A stretch of DNA of 64,000 nucleotides from NCBI GenBank assembly GCA_013398295.1, contig VZSF01003321.1:7576-71575 (forward strand), in the 5' to 3' direction. Source of the stretch: Chionis minor. Its lineage: Eukaryota; Chordata; Aves; Charadriiformes; Chionididae. Positions 31,746 through 42,300 of this stretch are shown piece after piece (position 1 is the stretch's first letter; each line of letters opens with the position of its first letter). The notes under the pieces were generated by a model. That model was not told the origin of the DNA and did no database searches. It worked only from the letters and a program-made list of their open reading frames with translations. The translations under genes were made by a program, and so were the position numbers.

Positions 31746-32490
31746 ACCAGTCCCCAGGCTGCTCCGACAACACAGGGCAGAGCCACGAGTCCACCATGAT
31801 GGGTCCCACGGGCTGAGACGGCACCGGCTCCGCCGGCTCCGCAGCCTCTGGCTCTCCTTCCTAAATTGCAGGGGGGGAAGTGAAGCACGAAAAGAGCTGG
31901 AGGTGGCTGAAACCATGCAAGACCTGCAGCTCCCACAGCCCTGCCAGGATCTCTGTGTACAGGATCCAGAGAATGGGGAGGGAGGGTGCCGAACCCCGCG
32001 CCGTCCCCCGCCTCCCCCCACGCAGCCCCGGCGCCGCTGCTCCCGCCTCGCAGACGTGCGAGAAATCCAGGCGTCAGCGCGGGGCGGGAAGGGAGGGTGC
32101 GAAGTGGCGATAAACCGGCAGCGAGTGCCAGCAGCAGCCGGCAGCGAGGGAGCTGCGGCAGCCGGCACGAGCAGCCGCGGGCGCTGGAGGTCTGGCCCAA
32201 GCCCGTGTTTTTGAGGGGAGAGCTCAGCGTGGGCTGGGACCTGCCCAATTGCAACCGAATCCAACCCCAGCTCCTTCGCTTGAGGTCGAGAAACGTCACT
32301 GCCCGGCGCTGGGCATGCCCGGAGCTTTTCCTGCGGGTTTGGGCTGAACCGCCGGGTTCAGACATGGTGGGAGAAGGGCAATGCTGAGATGAGCACCCAG
32401 GGAAGGAGACCACGAAACATCCAGGGTTGCCTCCCCCCAGAGCTGGAACGCTGGGACCAGGAAAGCTTCCCCCTCTGCCGGCTCGGCGGC
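31746..32490. other. CpG-rich filler
   Basis: 31980-32200 is the densest CpG stretch in this half of the window and could pass as a small CpG island. I find no start codon in good context, no exon-like peptide and no splice site pair. An orphan CpG island is possible. Confidence 0.4.
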
Positions 32491-32730
32491 TGATTGATCG
32501 GCTGTCTGCCTGCAATCCCCAGCCGTCGCTCAGCCGCTAATCCGCAGCCCTGATGCATTCTCCTCACTGACAACGGGCTGACACGGTTTTCATTGCACTT
32601 AATCAGCTCTTTAAATTTAATGCCCCAATCGGCAGCATCTGCATTGGCCACTCCACAGTGGCTGGGTCCCGCAGAGGTGGGAACCGGCAGGCAGGATGAA
32701 ATCCCTCACTGGAATTTTAAGGACCGGGCC
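32491..32730. promoter_or_regulatory. AT-richer island, candidate element
   Basis: Contains GGCTGATTGATCGGC, CCGCTAATCCGCAGC (a bicoid/OTX-type TAATCC), TTTTCATTGCACTTAATCAG and TTTAAATTTAATGCCCC. The TAATCC word is typical of K50 homeodomains. Confidence 0.4.
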
Positions 32731-33689
32731 AGCAGCACGAAGGCGCTTTCAGCATCCAGGAGCCCTGGCAAAGGGTCCCCATCCAAAACCCGGCTTGGCT
32801 CCTGGTATTTCCCAGCCGCACTGGCTGAGAAAAGGGGAGAAGAGGAGGGGGAGAAGAAGAAAAGTGGGACAAGAGTTTTTCCTCATCCTTATTCCGGTGA
32901 GGTGAAGCGGAGACACGGACCGTGCTGGAGCTTGGGCGCAGCTGTGAGTGGTGGCCCCAGGGATGCCGCAGTCCCCAGGGCGGTGGCTCCATGGTCCAAC
33001 AGTATCCACACATGGTCCAGGATGCAGCCCCCCACTTCCAGGCCAGTGAATCCCCAGAAGCTCCGCGGAGTGACAAAGGAGGGGACCCCAGTGGCAGGGG
33101 GGCAGCAGGGACCCCGGACCTGGGCGAGTTCTGTGGTGAAGCCGGATCACGGCCGCTGCGTAGCAGCGGGAGGAGGAGGTGACGGCCAAGTGCTCTCCCG
33201 CACGGCAGCCAAAGCCAAGCGCTGTGGGCAGAGGGGGACGGTGGTCTTTGCTCCACCTGAAACACATGGGAAACGATGGGAATGAAGAGCCCAGTGAGGT
33301 TTTGGAGCTGACCTGCCGCAAAGCCAGCATTGGCCATTCCCATGCAAGCTCAGCTGCCGAAAACACACACCGCTGGACACAGTATGGCTGGGAATGAGCA
33401 CAGAGATGCGGATGAGGCTGGTCCTGAGGCCGGAGCAACTTCCCAGGGGTCTGGGGGCTGCTGGGATGCAACCAGGGAGCTCCCACCGTGGGCAGCAAAG
33501 GGCACTGTGTCCACACGGAGCGCGCAGGACTGATGCCGCAGGGTGGGAGAAGCCCAGCAGGCAGCGATGCCGGCAGAGCCCGGCCGCGGTGGGCTCCCTC
33601 CCTCCCCAGCATCATCCTGGTGCCGAATCCTGCCCGACACCAGGGTAGCAGCCAGCTGCCCCATCTCTGGCTGCGCTGCAGAGACCCAG
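32731..33689. other. GC-rich non-coding filler
   Basis: A purine-rich patch lies at 32828-32870. No gene recognised. Confidence 0.5.
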
Positions 33690-33845
33690 GGAATTAGGGG
33701 ACAGGAGAGATCTTTCTCTCTTCACCTTTCTTTGTACTTTTATGCTAATGGCAATAATAGGAATTAAACATCTCCTGTGCAGCAGAACAAAGCCCTCTAT
33801 TGAGAGGAGATCAATGTGACCGTGGCTGACGGCGCGCTGCCAGCA
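33690..33845. promoter_or_regulatory. AT-richer island, candidate element
   Basis: Contains TTATGCTAATGGCAATAATA, GGAATTAAACATCTCC and CTCTATTGAGAGGAG, an inverted repeat, then GATCAATGTGACC. Ends against CpG-rich sequence. Confidence 0.4.
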
Positions 33846-35059
33846 ACACGGCAGCCGGATAAAGAGCCCTCCAGCTCCGGAGCAGGAGCCGGGGGGCAGC
33901 GGGGTGAGGAGCACCCTGCACCCCTCGAGCGATCCCCGAGCCCCGGGGCTCCTCTGCCACCACAGCTCTGCCGCCGCCGCCACCGCAACCCCTCCACCAC
34001 GGCAAAAAGCCTTTGGAGGAAATCTCCCGAGCATTTCACCAGCTGGCCGGAGCTGGAGCGTGCCGGCACACATGCAGCCGGGCAGCAGCCCCCATCTGCT
34101 CGGGGCAAGGCAGCCCCCCCCCCGGCCCTCCTTCGCCTGCCAGCGCCCGCAGGCAGCACTCGCTCCAGCCCTCACATGCGTCGGTCCGTGCTGCGCCGGG
34201 CGAGAGCGGCTGCGGGCAGGCAATCGCCTGGGATGCTCCAGCCTGCCCTACATTCCTCCTAAATATAGCCCACCAGGTGCTGCCGTTTCACCCGCCGGAG
34301 CCAGCTCAGGAGAGGCTCAGTGTGGTCCGGCTCTCCTTGCCCTGGGACGCTGAGCCCAGCACTGCCGGCTCCCCAAGCGCCGCCGTCCCCATCCCGCAGC
34401 CCCAGCGTCCCCTCTCCCATCCCTGCCCACCAGACCCTCGGCAGCGGCGACTGAGCGGTGTCGAGGGGCCAGTGGCCCCCCCCCAGATGGTCGGAGAGGC
34501 CCATTCCCTGCCTTCCCCACTGGGGAGGAAACACAAAAATAGACGGGAATGTGCTTCCCTCGCCCCCGTGCCGCTGACAGCCGCCGCAGCTGAGCAGCAG
34601 AGGAGGATGAAAAGGCAGAGTGGAGCTCGCCACGCTCGCTCACTCTCACATTCCGCTTCCCAAACTGCTGGGAAAATACGGAGGCTGTGGTGGGGCCGCG
34701 GGAGGGGGGGAGGTGGGAGAAGGGCTCATCCCTGGCTCTGCACATCTCCAGGTGCCTCCTGTCCCCAACAGCTGGTGAAGGAACATGACAGGAGCATGAC
34801 CGCATGCTGCAGAGGATCCCTGACCAGAATTTGGGCTTTTTCCTGCTGCAGAGCCGGGCTTGATGCACGACCCAGGACCCGTTTGCTCCTTGCCGGCTGC
34901 TTTGCTCAGGACTCTGCACCTCCAGGTCCTGCAGCAGCGGCGATGCCGGTGGAGACCCACCCTGTGCCACGGGGGCCATGTCCATGCTGGGCACCAACTC
35001 CCACCACAGGCTGCCAGCTCAAAGGCAGTTGCCATCCTGGACTTTTAGCTCATCCTCTG
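33846..35059. other. CpG-rich filler
   Basis: 33850-34230 is CpG-rich and looks like a modest CpG island. 34245-34275 has CCTAAATATAGCCC. No exon or promoter architecture is supported. Confidence 0.45.
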
Positions 35060-35794
35060 CTCTAGGGAGGAATAACTCCACGCACCAGTACAGGTTAGGG
35101 GTGACCTGCTGGAAAGCAGCTCTGCAGTGAGGGACCTGGGAGTCCTGGTGGACAACAAGTTGCCCACAAGCCAGCAACGTGCCCTTGTGGCCAAGGCAGC
35201 CAACAGTATCCTGGGGTGCATCAAAAGGAGCGTGGCCAGCAGGTGGAGGGAGCTCATCCTGCCCTCTGCTCCATCCTGGTGAGGCCACATCCCCAGCCCT
35301 GTGGCCAGCTCTGGGCTCCCCAGGTCAAGGACAACAGGGAACTGCTGGGAGAGGCCAGCGCAGGCTACAAAGATGCTCAGGGGCCTGGAGCATCTCTCCG
35401 GTGAGGAAAGGCTGGGAGAGCTGGGGCTGTTCCACCTGGAGAAGAGCGGGCTGAGAGGGATCTCATCCATGTTCAGCCATAGCTACAGGGCGGGTGGCAA
35501 GAGGAGGGGACAGACTCTTTCCAGCGGTGCCCAGAGACAGGACAAGGGGCAACGGGCACAGACTGGAACACGGGAAGATCCATCAGAACACGGGGAAAAA
35601 CTCCTTTACTTTGCAGGTGCCGGAGCACTGGAAGAGGCTGCCCAGAGAGGCTGTGGAGTCTCCTTCCCTGGAGATATCCCAAACCCACCCTGACACCATC
35701 CTGTGCAGCCTGCTCTGGGTGGCAGGGGGCTGGACTGGGTGATCTCCAGAGGTCCCTGCCAACCCCCACCCTTCTGGGATCCCGTGTGATTCTC
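35060..35794 (+). mobile_element. CR1 LINE, 5'-truncated 3' fragment
   Basis: About 735 bp collinear with the 3' end of avian CR1: the C-terminal part of the reverse-transcriptase reading frame followed by the short 3' UTR. Recognisable landmarks are GACCTGGGAGTCCTGGTGGA at 35132, GGGGCCTGGAGCATCTCTCC at 35380 and GGGTGATCTCCAGAGGTCCC at 35737. It ends near GTGTGATTCT at 35785-35794, a decayed copy of the terminal CR1 octamer. The 5' boundary near GGGAGGAATAAC is approximate. No target-site duplication or poly-A tail is expected for CR1. Divergence and frameshifts show it is old and inactive. It is the only large transposon remnant in the window. Confidence 0.95.
35128..35745 (+). pseudogene. 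Decayed C-terminal reverse-transcriptase ORF of CR1
   Basis: Peptide segments typical of the CR1 ORF2 C-terminus can be followed through successive frames: [10 protein letters not shown] from 35133, then GLEHLSGEERL near 35382, then WKRLPREAVESPSLE near 35629. The frame changes near 35270-35285 and again around 35490-35530, so at least two indels break it. The catalytic part of the polymerase is absent because of 5' truncation. No function is expected. Confidence 0.9.
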
Positions 35795-36280
35795 TTTGTC
35801 CCTGGGACCCAGAGAACCCCTGGGCAAGCACAGAGCTCTGGGTGGGCTGGGGAGGACCCCCCGGCCCCAGCCCTGCTGCTCCCCCTGCACCCCGGCTCCC
35901 TGAGGGGCTCCCAGACCCCCCTCTCCAGGCAGCCCCGTGCCAACACTCCTGCTCGGGGTCTTGACTCCCTCACCCCGGCTTCCCACTGACTGACGGCAGC
36001 TCTTTCATCTGCAGAAAGCTCCAAATCCTCATCAGCTGCAGCTCCTTAATGACTCCCCTTTCCAAGCCCTGCCAGGGGCTGCCTTTCTCGCTTGCCGGGT
36101 TCACAAAAGAGCCAGGAAGGGCCTGGGATTCTGCAGTGGTTCCTCAAATGGAGCTGCCAGGGCAGGATCCGTCCTCCTGTGGATGCTGCGGAGGAGCAGC
36201 CCCAGTCCCAGACTCCTCCGGCTGCCCCGTGCCCTGTGGGAATGGCCCTGCCGGCGCCCGGCAGCCACTAACGAGGGGCT
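35795..36280. other. GC-rich non-coding filler
   Basis: Short AT patch near 36005-36060 (CTCCTTAATGACTCC). Nothing else recognised. Confidence 0.5.
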
Positions 36281-36477
36281 GGGGGGGGGGGGGGTTGGGC
36301 ACCCATGCGCGAACTCATTGGGCGATCGCGCATGGATGACTTGGGTGGCCATGCAAAAATTAATTGGGCACTCGTGCATGCGCTGAAGGGGTGCTCATGC
36401 ATAAATTACTCGCGTGCTCTCACGTGAGCCCTCCCAGCGCTCCCACACGACCTGCTCGTGTGCCCGTGCCCAGCTGG
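36281..36477 (+). repeat. G14 run followed by degenerate 23-bp tandem repeat
   Basis: Fourteen Gs (36281-36294) lead directly into units of exactly 23 bp starting at 36295, 36318, 36341, 36364 and 36387, with weaker copies at 36410, 36433 and 36456. The first four begin TTGGG and the first five carry a CATGC or GCATG-type core near the middle. Units 3 and 5 contain AAATTA. The copies have diverged strongly yet keep register, so this is an old array or one held by spacing. The core words GCATGC and TGCATG recall the 31-bp array at 58049. Confidence 0.8.
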
Positions 36478-37009
36478 TTCCATACCCGGCGTTCTGTGCC
36501 CAATGGAGATGGGAGTGGGGATCCCCTGTCACCCGCAGGGGACCGGGGAAGCGGCACTGACGTCACCATCATCACCAACATCAGCCTTTTCCCCCTTCCC
36601 GTGCTCACCACCCGTTTGATCTCCACATTCTCACCCCTCGTGCTGGCAGTCCTGGGGATGGAGCAACATCTCGGACACTGGCTCACATTGTCCTTGTCCT
36701 TCTTGTTCCCCGGCTGCCCCCAACCCCCTGCCCAGGCATGCAACCCCCCCGTGCTGTTCTCCAAAAACCCACAGCCCCTTCATCTCCCCCGAGCCAGGGT
36801 CCCGCACAACCTCCCTCCTCCCCACGCAGCCTGGGGTGGGACAACACCACGGCTACGGCCCCGCATCCCCACGGGACACTCCGTGTCTCCTGCCCCGCTC
36901 CTCTTATTTTGCTGCGTGTGCTGTTTTCCCTGTCGCCTCCTGGTCCTGCCAGGGAGTTTCTCCAGGCAGGAGCTGCGGGGTTCACACCACGGGGCCCTGA
37001 TCTCACTTA
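36478..37009. other. GC-rich non-coding filler
   Basis: Pyrimidine-rich. Nothing recognised. Confidence 0.5.
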
Positions 37010-37165
37010 GGGACTCCAGCTGCCGCCACCAAATAAAGGATGCTCTTTTAAAAGCTCCCAAAAGCGTCAGCTCCGGCAGAAAGCTGATGTTCACCTTGAA
37101 AAAGCCATTTGCTGAAGGCCAGAGACACGATCTCTGCTGAAGTCAAAAGCTGCTCCGGTAATGGA
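37010..37165. promoter_or_regulatory. Weak AT-richer island
   Basis: Contains CACCAAATAAAGGATGC, CTTTTAAAAGCTCCC and CACGATCTCTGC. Moderate AT enrichment, then a CpG-rich block at 37150-37330 without promoter features. Confidence 0.28.
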
Positions 37166-37669
37166 TGCGCAGACAAAAGCGCCGACTTGGCAGCGGAGGG
37201 ATGGCGGGGCCCCCTCACCCCCTCCTTCCGCCGCAGCCCCCGGCAGCACCGGCCGGTCGCACCGGCAGCCGGCTCCTCGCTCAGCCGGGCAGCCCCGTGT
37301 GCCACCGGGCACCGCAAGCGAGGGCGGCTTTTCTCTGGCCAAACCAGGAGATGCGGGTCCGCAGCCTTGTCCTGATTCCCAGATATCCTGGGCTGTGCAG
37401 GATGCGGCCCCAGACTGTGAGATGCTGGGAGAAATCATGGCTCGCTCCCAAGGCGGAAAGAGGGAGCAAGGACGGTACAGGAGGAAGGATGCCCGCCGCC
37501 GCTTGCCCAAAAACATGCTTCCTCCTCCTCTTCCTCGCTGCGCAGCAGCCGCCGCTGCGACACGCACCCCTCCCCACCACATCCCCCTTCAAAATGAGCC
37601 TCCCAAATTACAGCCCCGGATCGGCCGCATCTGCGCAGGGCACCCTGCCCGCAGCGCGGGGGGTTGCCC
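37166..37669. other. CpG-rich filler
   Basis: CpG dense, with several overlapping open frames in both directions and no recognisable protein. Possibly an orphan CpG island. Confidence 0.4.
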
Positions 37670-37775
37670 AAACCCCTAATTAACTGCCATCGTTAGGGCT
37701 GCCTGAGAGAGCCACAGAAAGCCTAATTACAGCAGTGTTCCAGCATGACAGGGTTAAATTAACCTCGGGGTGGGG
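37670..37775. promoter_or_regulatory. AT-richer island, candidate element
   Basis: Contains CCTAATTAACTGCC, GCCTAATTACAGCAG and GGTTAAATTAACCTC. The last, GGTTAAATTAACC, is a near-perfect palindrome. Three ATTA cores lie within 90 bp. Confidence 0.42.
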
Positions 37776-38084
37776 GGGCTCTCCCCGCCCCTGCCCAGCT
37801 CAGGCTGCTGAAGAGATGCTTCCCACTCCCAGAAGCCGGCCGCCACCTTGGTTATTCCCTGAATTGTGGATTTTTTCCCAGCCATGATCTCGACTGCAGC
37901 CCCTGGCCGGCCGGTGCCCGTTTGGGTGATCCCCGCTTCCATACGAGCTGTTTCCCGCGGCCGCCACCACCTCGGGATGCTGGAGCATCCCCTGGCATTT
38001 GTCATCCCATTAAACCCCATTAAGGACCAGGCTTTACTCCAGCCCACCCAGCCGACAGCCCGGTTTGGGTCCCACCACACAACG
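37776..38084. other. GC-rich non-coding filler
   Basis: CCCATTAAACCCCATTAAGG at 38008-38027 is a short duplication. Otherwise ordinary. Confidence 0.5.
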
Positions 38085-38485
38085 CAGGAGCCGCAACTGT
38101 AAACTTGACATTTTGAGCACGAGAAGACACACAGGCCTTTTAAAATAGGAAGCAATTCATAAATCCAAATATTTCAGTTAACAATTGCCTTTTTCCCCCC
38201 AAACTGTCCAACCTCATAAATATGCATTTCCCTCTTTTCACTTCCTACAAATCTATTATTGTTTTTACCGACAACAGGAGGCTGCGGTTTGCATTAGGAG
38301 TGCGTAATTTATCATTAAAATGTAATTTATAACATATAGAGTAGAGCATAATAAAGTCTGGATGCGGTGATGGATGGCTGGGAAGCATGTGTTTAAAGGG
38401 TATCTTGTTTACATCCTTGTAGGTCTGCGCAGAAAGGGAAATGTGATTGTTTAAAAATTATTACCTCTGTGCTCTGCATTACCGT
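38085..38485. promoter_or_regulatory. Strongest AT-rich island, about 400 bp
   Basis: Contains CCTTTTAAAATAGG, CATAAATCCAAATATTTCAG, CCTCATAAATATGCATTTCC, GTTTGCAT at 38287-38294 (octamer variant), a direct repeat GTAATTTAT at 38304 and 38322, CATTAAAATG, GAGCATAATAAAGTC and AAAAATTATTACC. Stop-rich in all frames, non-repetitive and abruptly bounded. By appearance the best candidate for a deeply conserved element in the window. An 18-bp minisatellite lies just downstream. Confidence 0.52.
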
Positions 38486-38629
38486 GTGCTCCCCGCTGCT
38501 CCTCCGCCCCCCCTCGCCCTGCTGCCCCCGGGAAAGCCCTGGAGGAGCGCCCGGCTCTCCTGGAGCTGGGCAAAGGGTTGAGGTGGGAACTGCTGGGAAT
38601 TTATAGGGAATCAGATGCTGCACCCAGGC

Positions 38630-38993
38630 CAGGGAAGGGAAAGCACCCAGGGAAAGCTGAGCACCCATGGAAGGGAGAGCATCCATGGAAGGATGAGCAT
38701 CCATGGAAGACAGTGCATCCAGGAAAAGTTGAGCAGCCAGGGAAGGGAGAGCACCCATGGAAAGGAGAGTAGCCATGGAAGGATGAGCACCCATGGAAGG
38801 GTGAGCACCCACGGAAAAGAGAACACTCATGGAAGAGTGAGGACCCATGGAAAGGAGAGTATCCATGGAAGGATGAGCATCCATGGAAGGAAGAGCGCCC
38901 ATGGAAGGTTGAGCACCCAGGGAAGGATGAGAACCCATGGAAGGGAGAGCACCCATGGAAGGATGAGCACTCAGGGAAGGGAGAGCACCCAGC
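38630..38993 (+). repeat. 18-bp minisatellite, about 20 copies
   Basis: Unit CATGGAAGGATGAGCACC with variants (AAGGGAGAG, CAGGGAAGG, ATCC). The period is six codons, so the array is open in several frames on both strands and encodes hexapeptide repeats (His-Gly-Arg-Met-Ser-Thr on +). This is an artefact of the period. Ends where GCACCCAGCC departs from the register. Confidence 0.94.
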
Positions 38994-39084
38994 CACAGTC
39001 TGGCAGCGGGGTGGTTCGCACGGCACAGGCAGCGATGGAGCTCGGGCGCTGGCAGCTCCGGCTGGATTTGAGCACCTGGGAAGG

Positions 39085-39510
39085 CTCTGCCCTCCTCTGA
39101 GTTATTGCAATGCAGGAGGAGATGAACCAGTCAAAACTTTCATTTCCCAGCGAGCAGAGCAGAGAATACATGTATTTATAGGCAGAAGGGACCGCTGCAA
39201 ACGCCGAGCTGTCACTCGGCTGACAGCATCAGGACGCGGTGCCACCGGGAGCCGAGCGCGGGCGAGACAGCCGGAGCACTTTCCTCCCAGGGACTTCACG
39301 CAGTGGCTGGTGCAGAGCTCGCCCGAGCAGAGACGGTCGGGGCCGCTCCCCAAAGTGATTTATCTGCAGCACAGAAGCCAAGAAAATTGTCTTTTATAAA
39401 TCACCGGCCGCTGGCTCTGCTCCTGCCGGCCAGGGCTGTGCCCGTGCGAGTGGCTGCACGACTGCAGTTTGCGCCTTCTCTTTCCTAAATATTAGATAAA
39501 AATGGGGGAT
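39085..39510. promoter_or_regulatory. Two AT-richer patches
   Basis: 39090-39200 has GAGTTATTGCAATGC, CAGTCAAAACTTTCATTTCC and ATACATGTATTTATAGG. 39350-39505 has AAAGTGATTTATCTGC, TTTTATAAATCACC and CCTAAATATTAGATAAAAAT. Moderate candidates. Confidence 0.36.
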
Positions 39511-39779
39511 GCGGGAGCAGGACATGGCGGTCCAGGCTGCATCCCAGGGGTCACCAGCAAGCCGGCAGGATGCTTGTGTCAATTTAGGCGTTTTAAGGCT
39601 GCAACTGCAGGAAATTGGGGAATGCCCAGGAATTATGGAGGGAAAAGGCTCCCCGGAGGGAGGCAGGCACATGCAGCCAGGAGGCATCCCACATGCTTGG
39701 CCTTCGGAAGCGATGCCAGGCACCGCCCCGCTCTCCATCCACGGGGTGTGAATCCCGCACGGCCCAGCTGATCCAGCTG

Positions 39780-40035
39780 AGATTCTGGCTTCATTCCTGA
39801 GCCGCCGAAAGCCGAATCCGGCCCATTGTTTTCAATCTGTCTGCTTTCAAATTGCTCCTAAATAACACAGTTTATCTTTGGCTGATTGAGTCTAAGAATT
39901 TTGCAATTACAGACAAACAAGGACATTCAGCGTCACATGTTATTTGCATTTTTAAGGATCAAGATTTTTCTCCGCGCGTTTTTGTCTAACGATGTTCCGG
40001 GCTGGGGCTGACGAGCGATTTCAAACCCCGTCCGT
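39780..40035. promoter_or_regulatory. Strong AT-rich island with SOX-like and POU octamer sites
   Basis: CCATTGTTTTCAATCTG near 39823 carries a SOX core (ATTGTT) with an opposed CAAT. The exact octamer ATTTGCAT lies at 39942-39949 in GTTATTTGCATTTTTAAGG. Between them are CTAAATAACACAG, GGCTGATTGAGTC and TTTTGCAATTACAGACAAAC. SOX plus POU words together are common in neural-progenitor enhancers (established knowledge); that role here is inference. Confidence 0.5.
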
Positions 40036-40734
40036 GTCACACGCTCAGCCTGTGGACCCGATCCCCTGTGGGGCTCCTCTCCCCGGCCCCCAAAACCCCT
40101 CGAGCGTATGCTCCCCCCTGAGTCCAGCCTGGCTGGGGAAACAAATTCAGTCCTAAACGGTGCTTTATTTTGCTTTTTTCCCCCCCCTCTCCCCAGCTGT
40201 GGTGAAGCTGCGGGAAGGCAAACCGCAGCCACGGCGCAACAGAGCGACCCCAGAGCGTCCCTGGTGCTACTGGATCACCCCGCGGTGAAACTGGTCCCAG
40301 CCTCCCTCTTGCAGGGACTTTGTGCTTCCCACAGGCGATCCTGCACCTGATCCCACACAAATCCCACGCCAGCTGGGAGCCCACCCGACACGCCTGCCCA
40401 GGCATTCCCGCATCCCGGCACACCAGCAGCTCAGCCCCGGTCTCCACGGGACACTCAGCGAGGGGTCAGCAGCACCGCGGCCGTGTTCTGGCTTTTATTC
40501 CCTTTTTTTTTTCTTTTTTTTTCCCGGCGTGCCATAACCTGCCGCCCGGTTGCTCCATTAGGTAGGGCTCCCTCCTCCAGGCCCCTTTTTCTGCTCTAAT
40601 TACCTCCCCCCTCGGCACGCACCCCCCCGCCGCCGCTGCAGACCTCATTGATCACCTTGTCAAAACTTCCCCGCTCGCCGGGCTGGGGGAGCGGGGCCGC
40701 GGCGGCGAGGAAGAGGAGCAGGAGAGGTGTAATT
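40036..40734. other. GC-rich filler with T-runs
   Basis: T-runs lie at 40502-40524 and smaller ones near 40160. CpG-rich at 40605-40720 with GCCGCCGCTGC. No gene recognised. Confidence 0.5.
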
Positions 40735-40840
40735 ACTCCCTCCCAACGATGCCAGGGGTCCCAGAGCTGTATGAATGATTAATTACAGCCCGGCTGCGTG
40801 CGCAGAGAAGCCGCTGCTAATGCACTAAGTGCTCTCCCCC
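40735..40840. promoter_or_regulatory. Small AT-richer island
   Basis: Contains GTGTAATTACTCCC, GAATGATTAATTACAGCCC (TGATTAATTA) and CTGCTAATGCACTAAG. Several ATTA cores in 90 bp. Confidence 0.4.
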
Positions 40841-41439
40841 TGCAAAATACCTGCTCAAAGCCCGGAGGGAGCGGAGCAACAACGGCGGAGCAACAACAGC
40901 GGCGCAAACGCTGCACACAAACCTGGGAAATGCCCCAATTCCAGGCCTGTGAGTGCTTGGCAAGGCACCCATCCTGCCCGGCTCCCGCGGGAAGCACGTG
41001 GGTGCAGAGCCCCAGCAAACACAAGGAGTCCGTAGCAGGCACCAAGCAGTGCCCATTCCCACCATTGCCCCCCACATCTCCTTTTCCCCCCTCCCCAGCC
41101 GCCATCTCCTGCCCTTTTAATCAATCCTGTGAAATGCCGGCTTGGGCAGCCTGGAAAAATAAGGTGAATCCTTGGATTTTTGCAGTAGGGATGGGCAGGG
41201 AGGAGATGGGGCTCACCCACAATGGCCTTTGGTATCGCTACTAATGGGGTGGCCATGCCCAAGCGTGTCCTGGCATGACCGTGCGGAACAGGCGAGGGGA
41301 TGCTCCGGACATCCCTACACCCACGGAGCCGGGAAGGGACCGGACGCAGCCCCCCGTCTCGTGTGGGGTCCCGCCCCAGGGCTGCACAGCCCCTCCATCC
41401 CCAGTCAGCCCAACGCCATGAATTCCCAACAAATCCCTA
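40841..41439. other. GC-rich non-coding filler
   Basis: A short duplicated GGAGCAACAACGGC/GGAGCAACAACAGC pair lies at 40869-40900. Nothing else recognised. Confidence 0.5.
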
Positions 41440-41560
41440 CCCAGCAGGCCATTAAATCAAAGCCGTAGCTCATCTTTCATCCTCTTTATTTTTTTTTTTT
41501 TGTTTTATTAGGTTGTTTATGTTGCTAAGTGCAATTAATTCCTGATTGGGAGACAGCAGC
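41440..41560. promoter_or_regulatory. AT-rich patch with T-run
   Basis: Contains CCATTAAATCAAAGCC, a T-run at 41488-41499, TTTTATTAGGTTG and GCAATTAATTCCTGATTGGG. Candidate small element. Confidence 0.38.
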
Positions 41561-41734
41561 GATGGGGAAGGGAGAGGACCCAGCAAGGGGTGAGGGGCTC
41601 AACTGGGGCGGGCATCGCCTCGCTCCTCCTGCCGCCCCCCAAGCACCGGGGCCACCGGGATTTCGCCCCCGCGCCCCACGGCGGCGTCGCTGCCTCCCTG
41701 GGACCCCCCACCGGGAGCCGCTTCGGCGTCTCCA

Positions 41735-42115
41735 AACCCTCCTGCTAATTCTGCCTTTCAGTGCGCTCGGTAACGAACCACTCGTGGAAGTTCACAATCG
41801 TCTGGTTTCGTGTTGTTATGGAAGAAGGACCTAATTAAAAAGGGAAATGAGTATGACATTGTAAAAATGTTCAATTAAGTTTATCTCATTACAGTTAATA
41901 TTAGAGGGGAACTTTGGGCTTTCTATATTTTACTCCAAAATCCGGGGCTGGCAGTTAAAGAGCAGCGTTCAATCACAGCCTCTTCCTTGGGAAAGGACGA
42001 GGGAAGGGGATGGGGAGGGGAGGGTGGAGGGGGAGAGAAAAATGGTATTTAATTAAACATGCACCTTATTAACGTTCGTGGCTGCCGCCCAGACTAATGT
42101 GACATTTCGGCGCAG
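41735..42115. promoter_or_regulatory. Strong AT-rich island
   Basis: 41760-41960 is dense and non-repetitive: GTTCACAATCGTC, GACCTAATTAAAAAGG (TAATTA at 41832-41837), GACATTGTAAAAATG, TTCAATTAAGTTTATCTC, CATTACAGTTAATATTAGAG and CTTTCTATATTTTACTCC. A G-rich purine stretch follows at 41998-42040, then GGTATTTAATTAAAC. Strong candidate. Confidence 0.5.
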
Positions 42116-42300
42116 CCCGTGCAGCGGATGGCTCTCGTGCCGAACGGGAACACCGGGGGCCGGCACGTGGCGCGGATGGGCACAGACCCCCGGGGCTGGC
42201 AGCCCCCGTCCCCACTGGTGTCACTGCAGCCCCAAACCTGACGGCTGGGGACTGAAGCAGCACCCAGGCTCCCACCCCGGCTGGGTGGCGACGGCAGCGG

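Noticed and set aside
34013..35065. 350-codon + frame
   Set aside because: No recognisable domain. It runs into the CR1 start and lies partly over CpG-rich sequence.
38615..39026. Hexapeptide-repeat open frames on both strands
   Set aside because: Follow directly from the 18-bp minisatellite. No start context, splice sites or homology.
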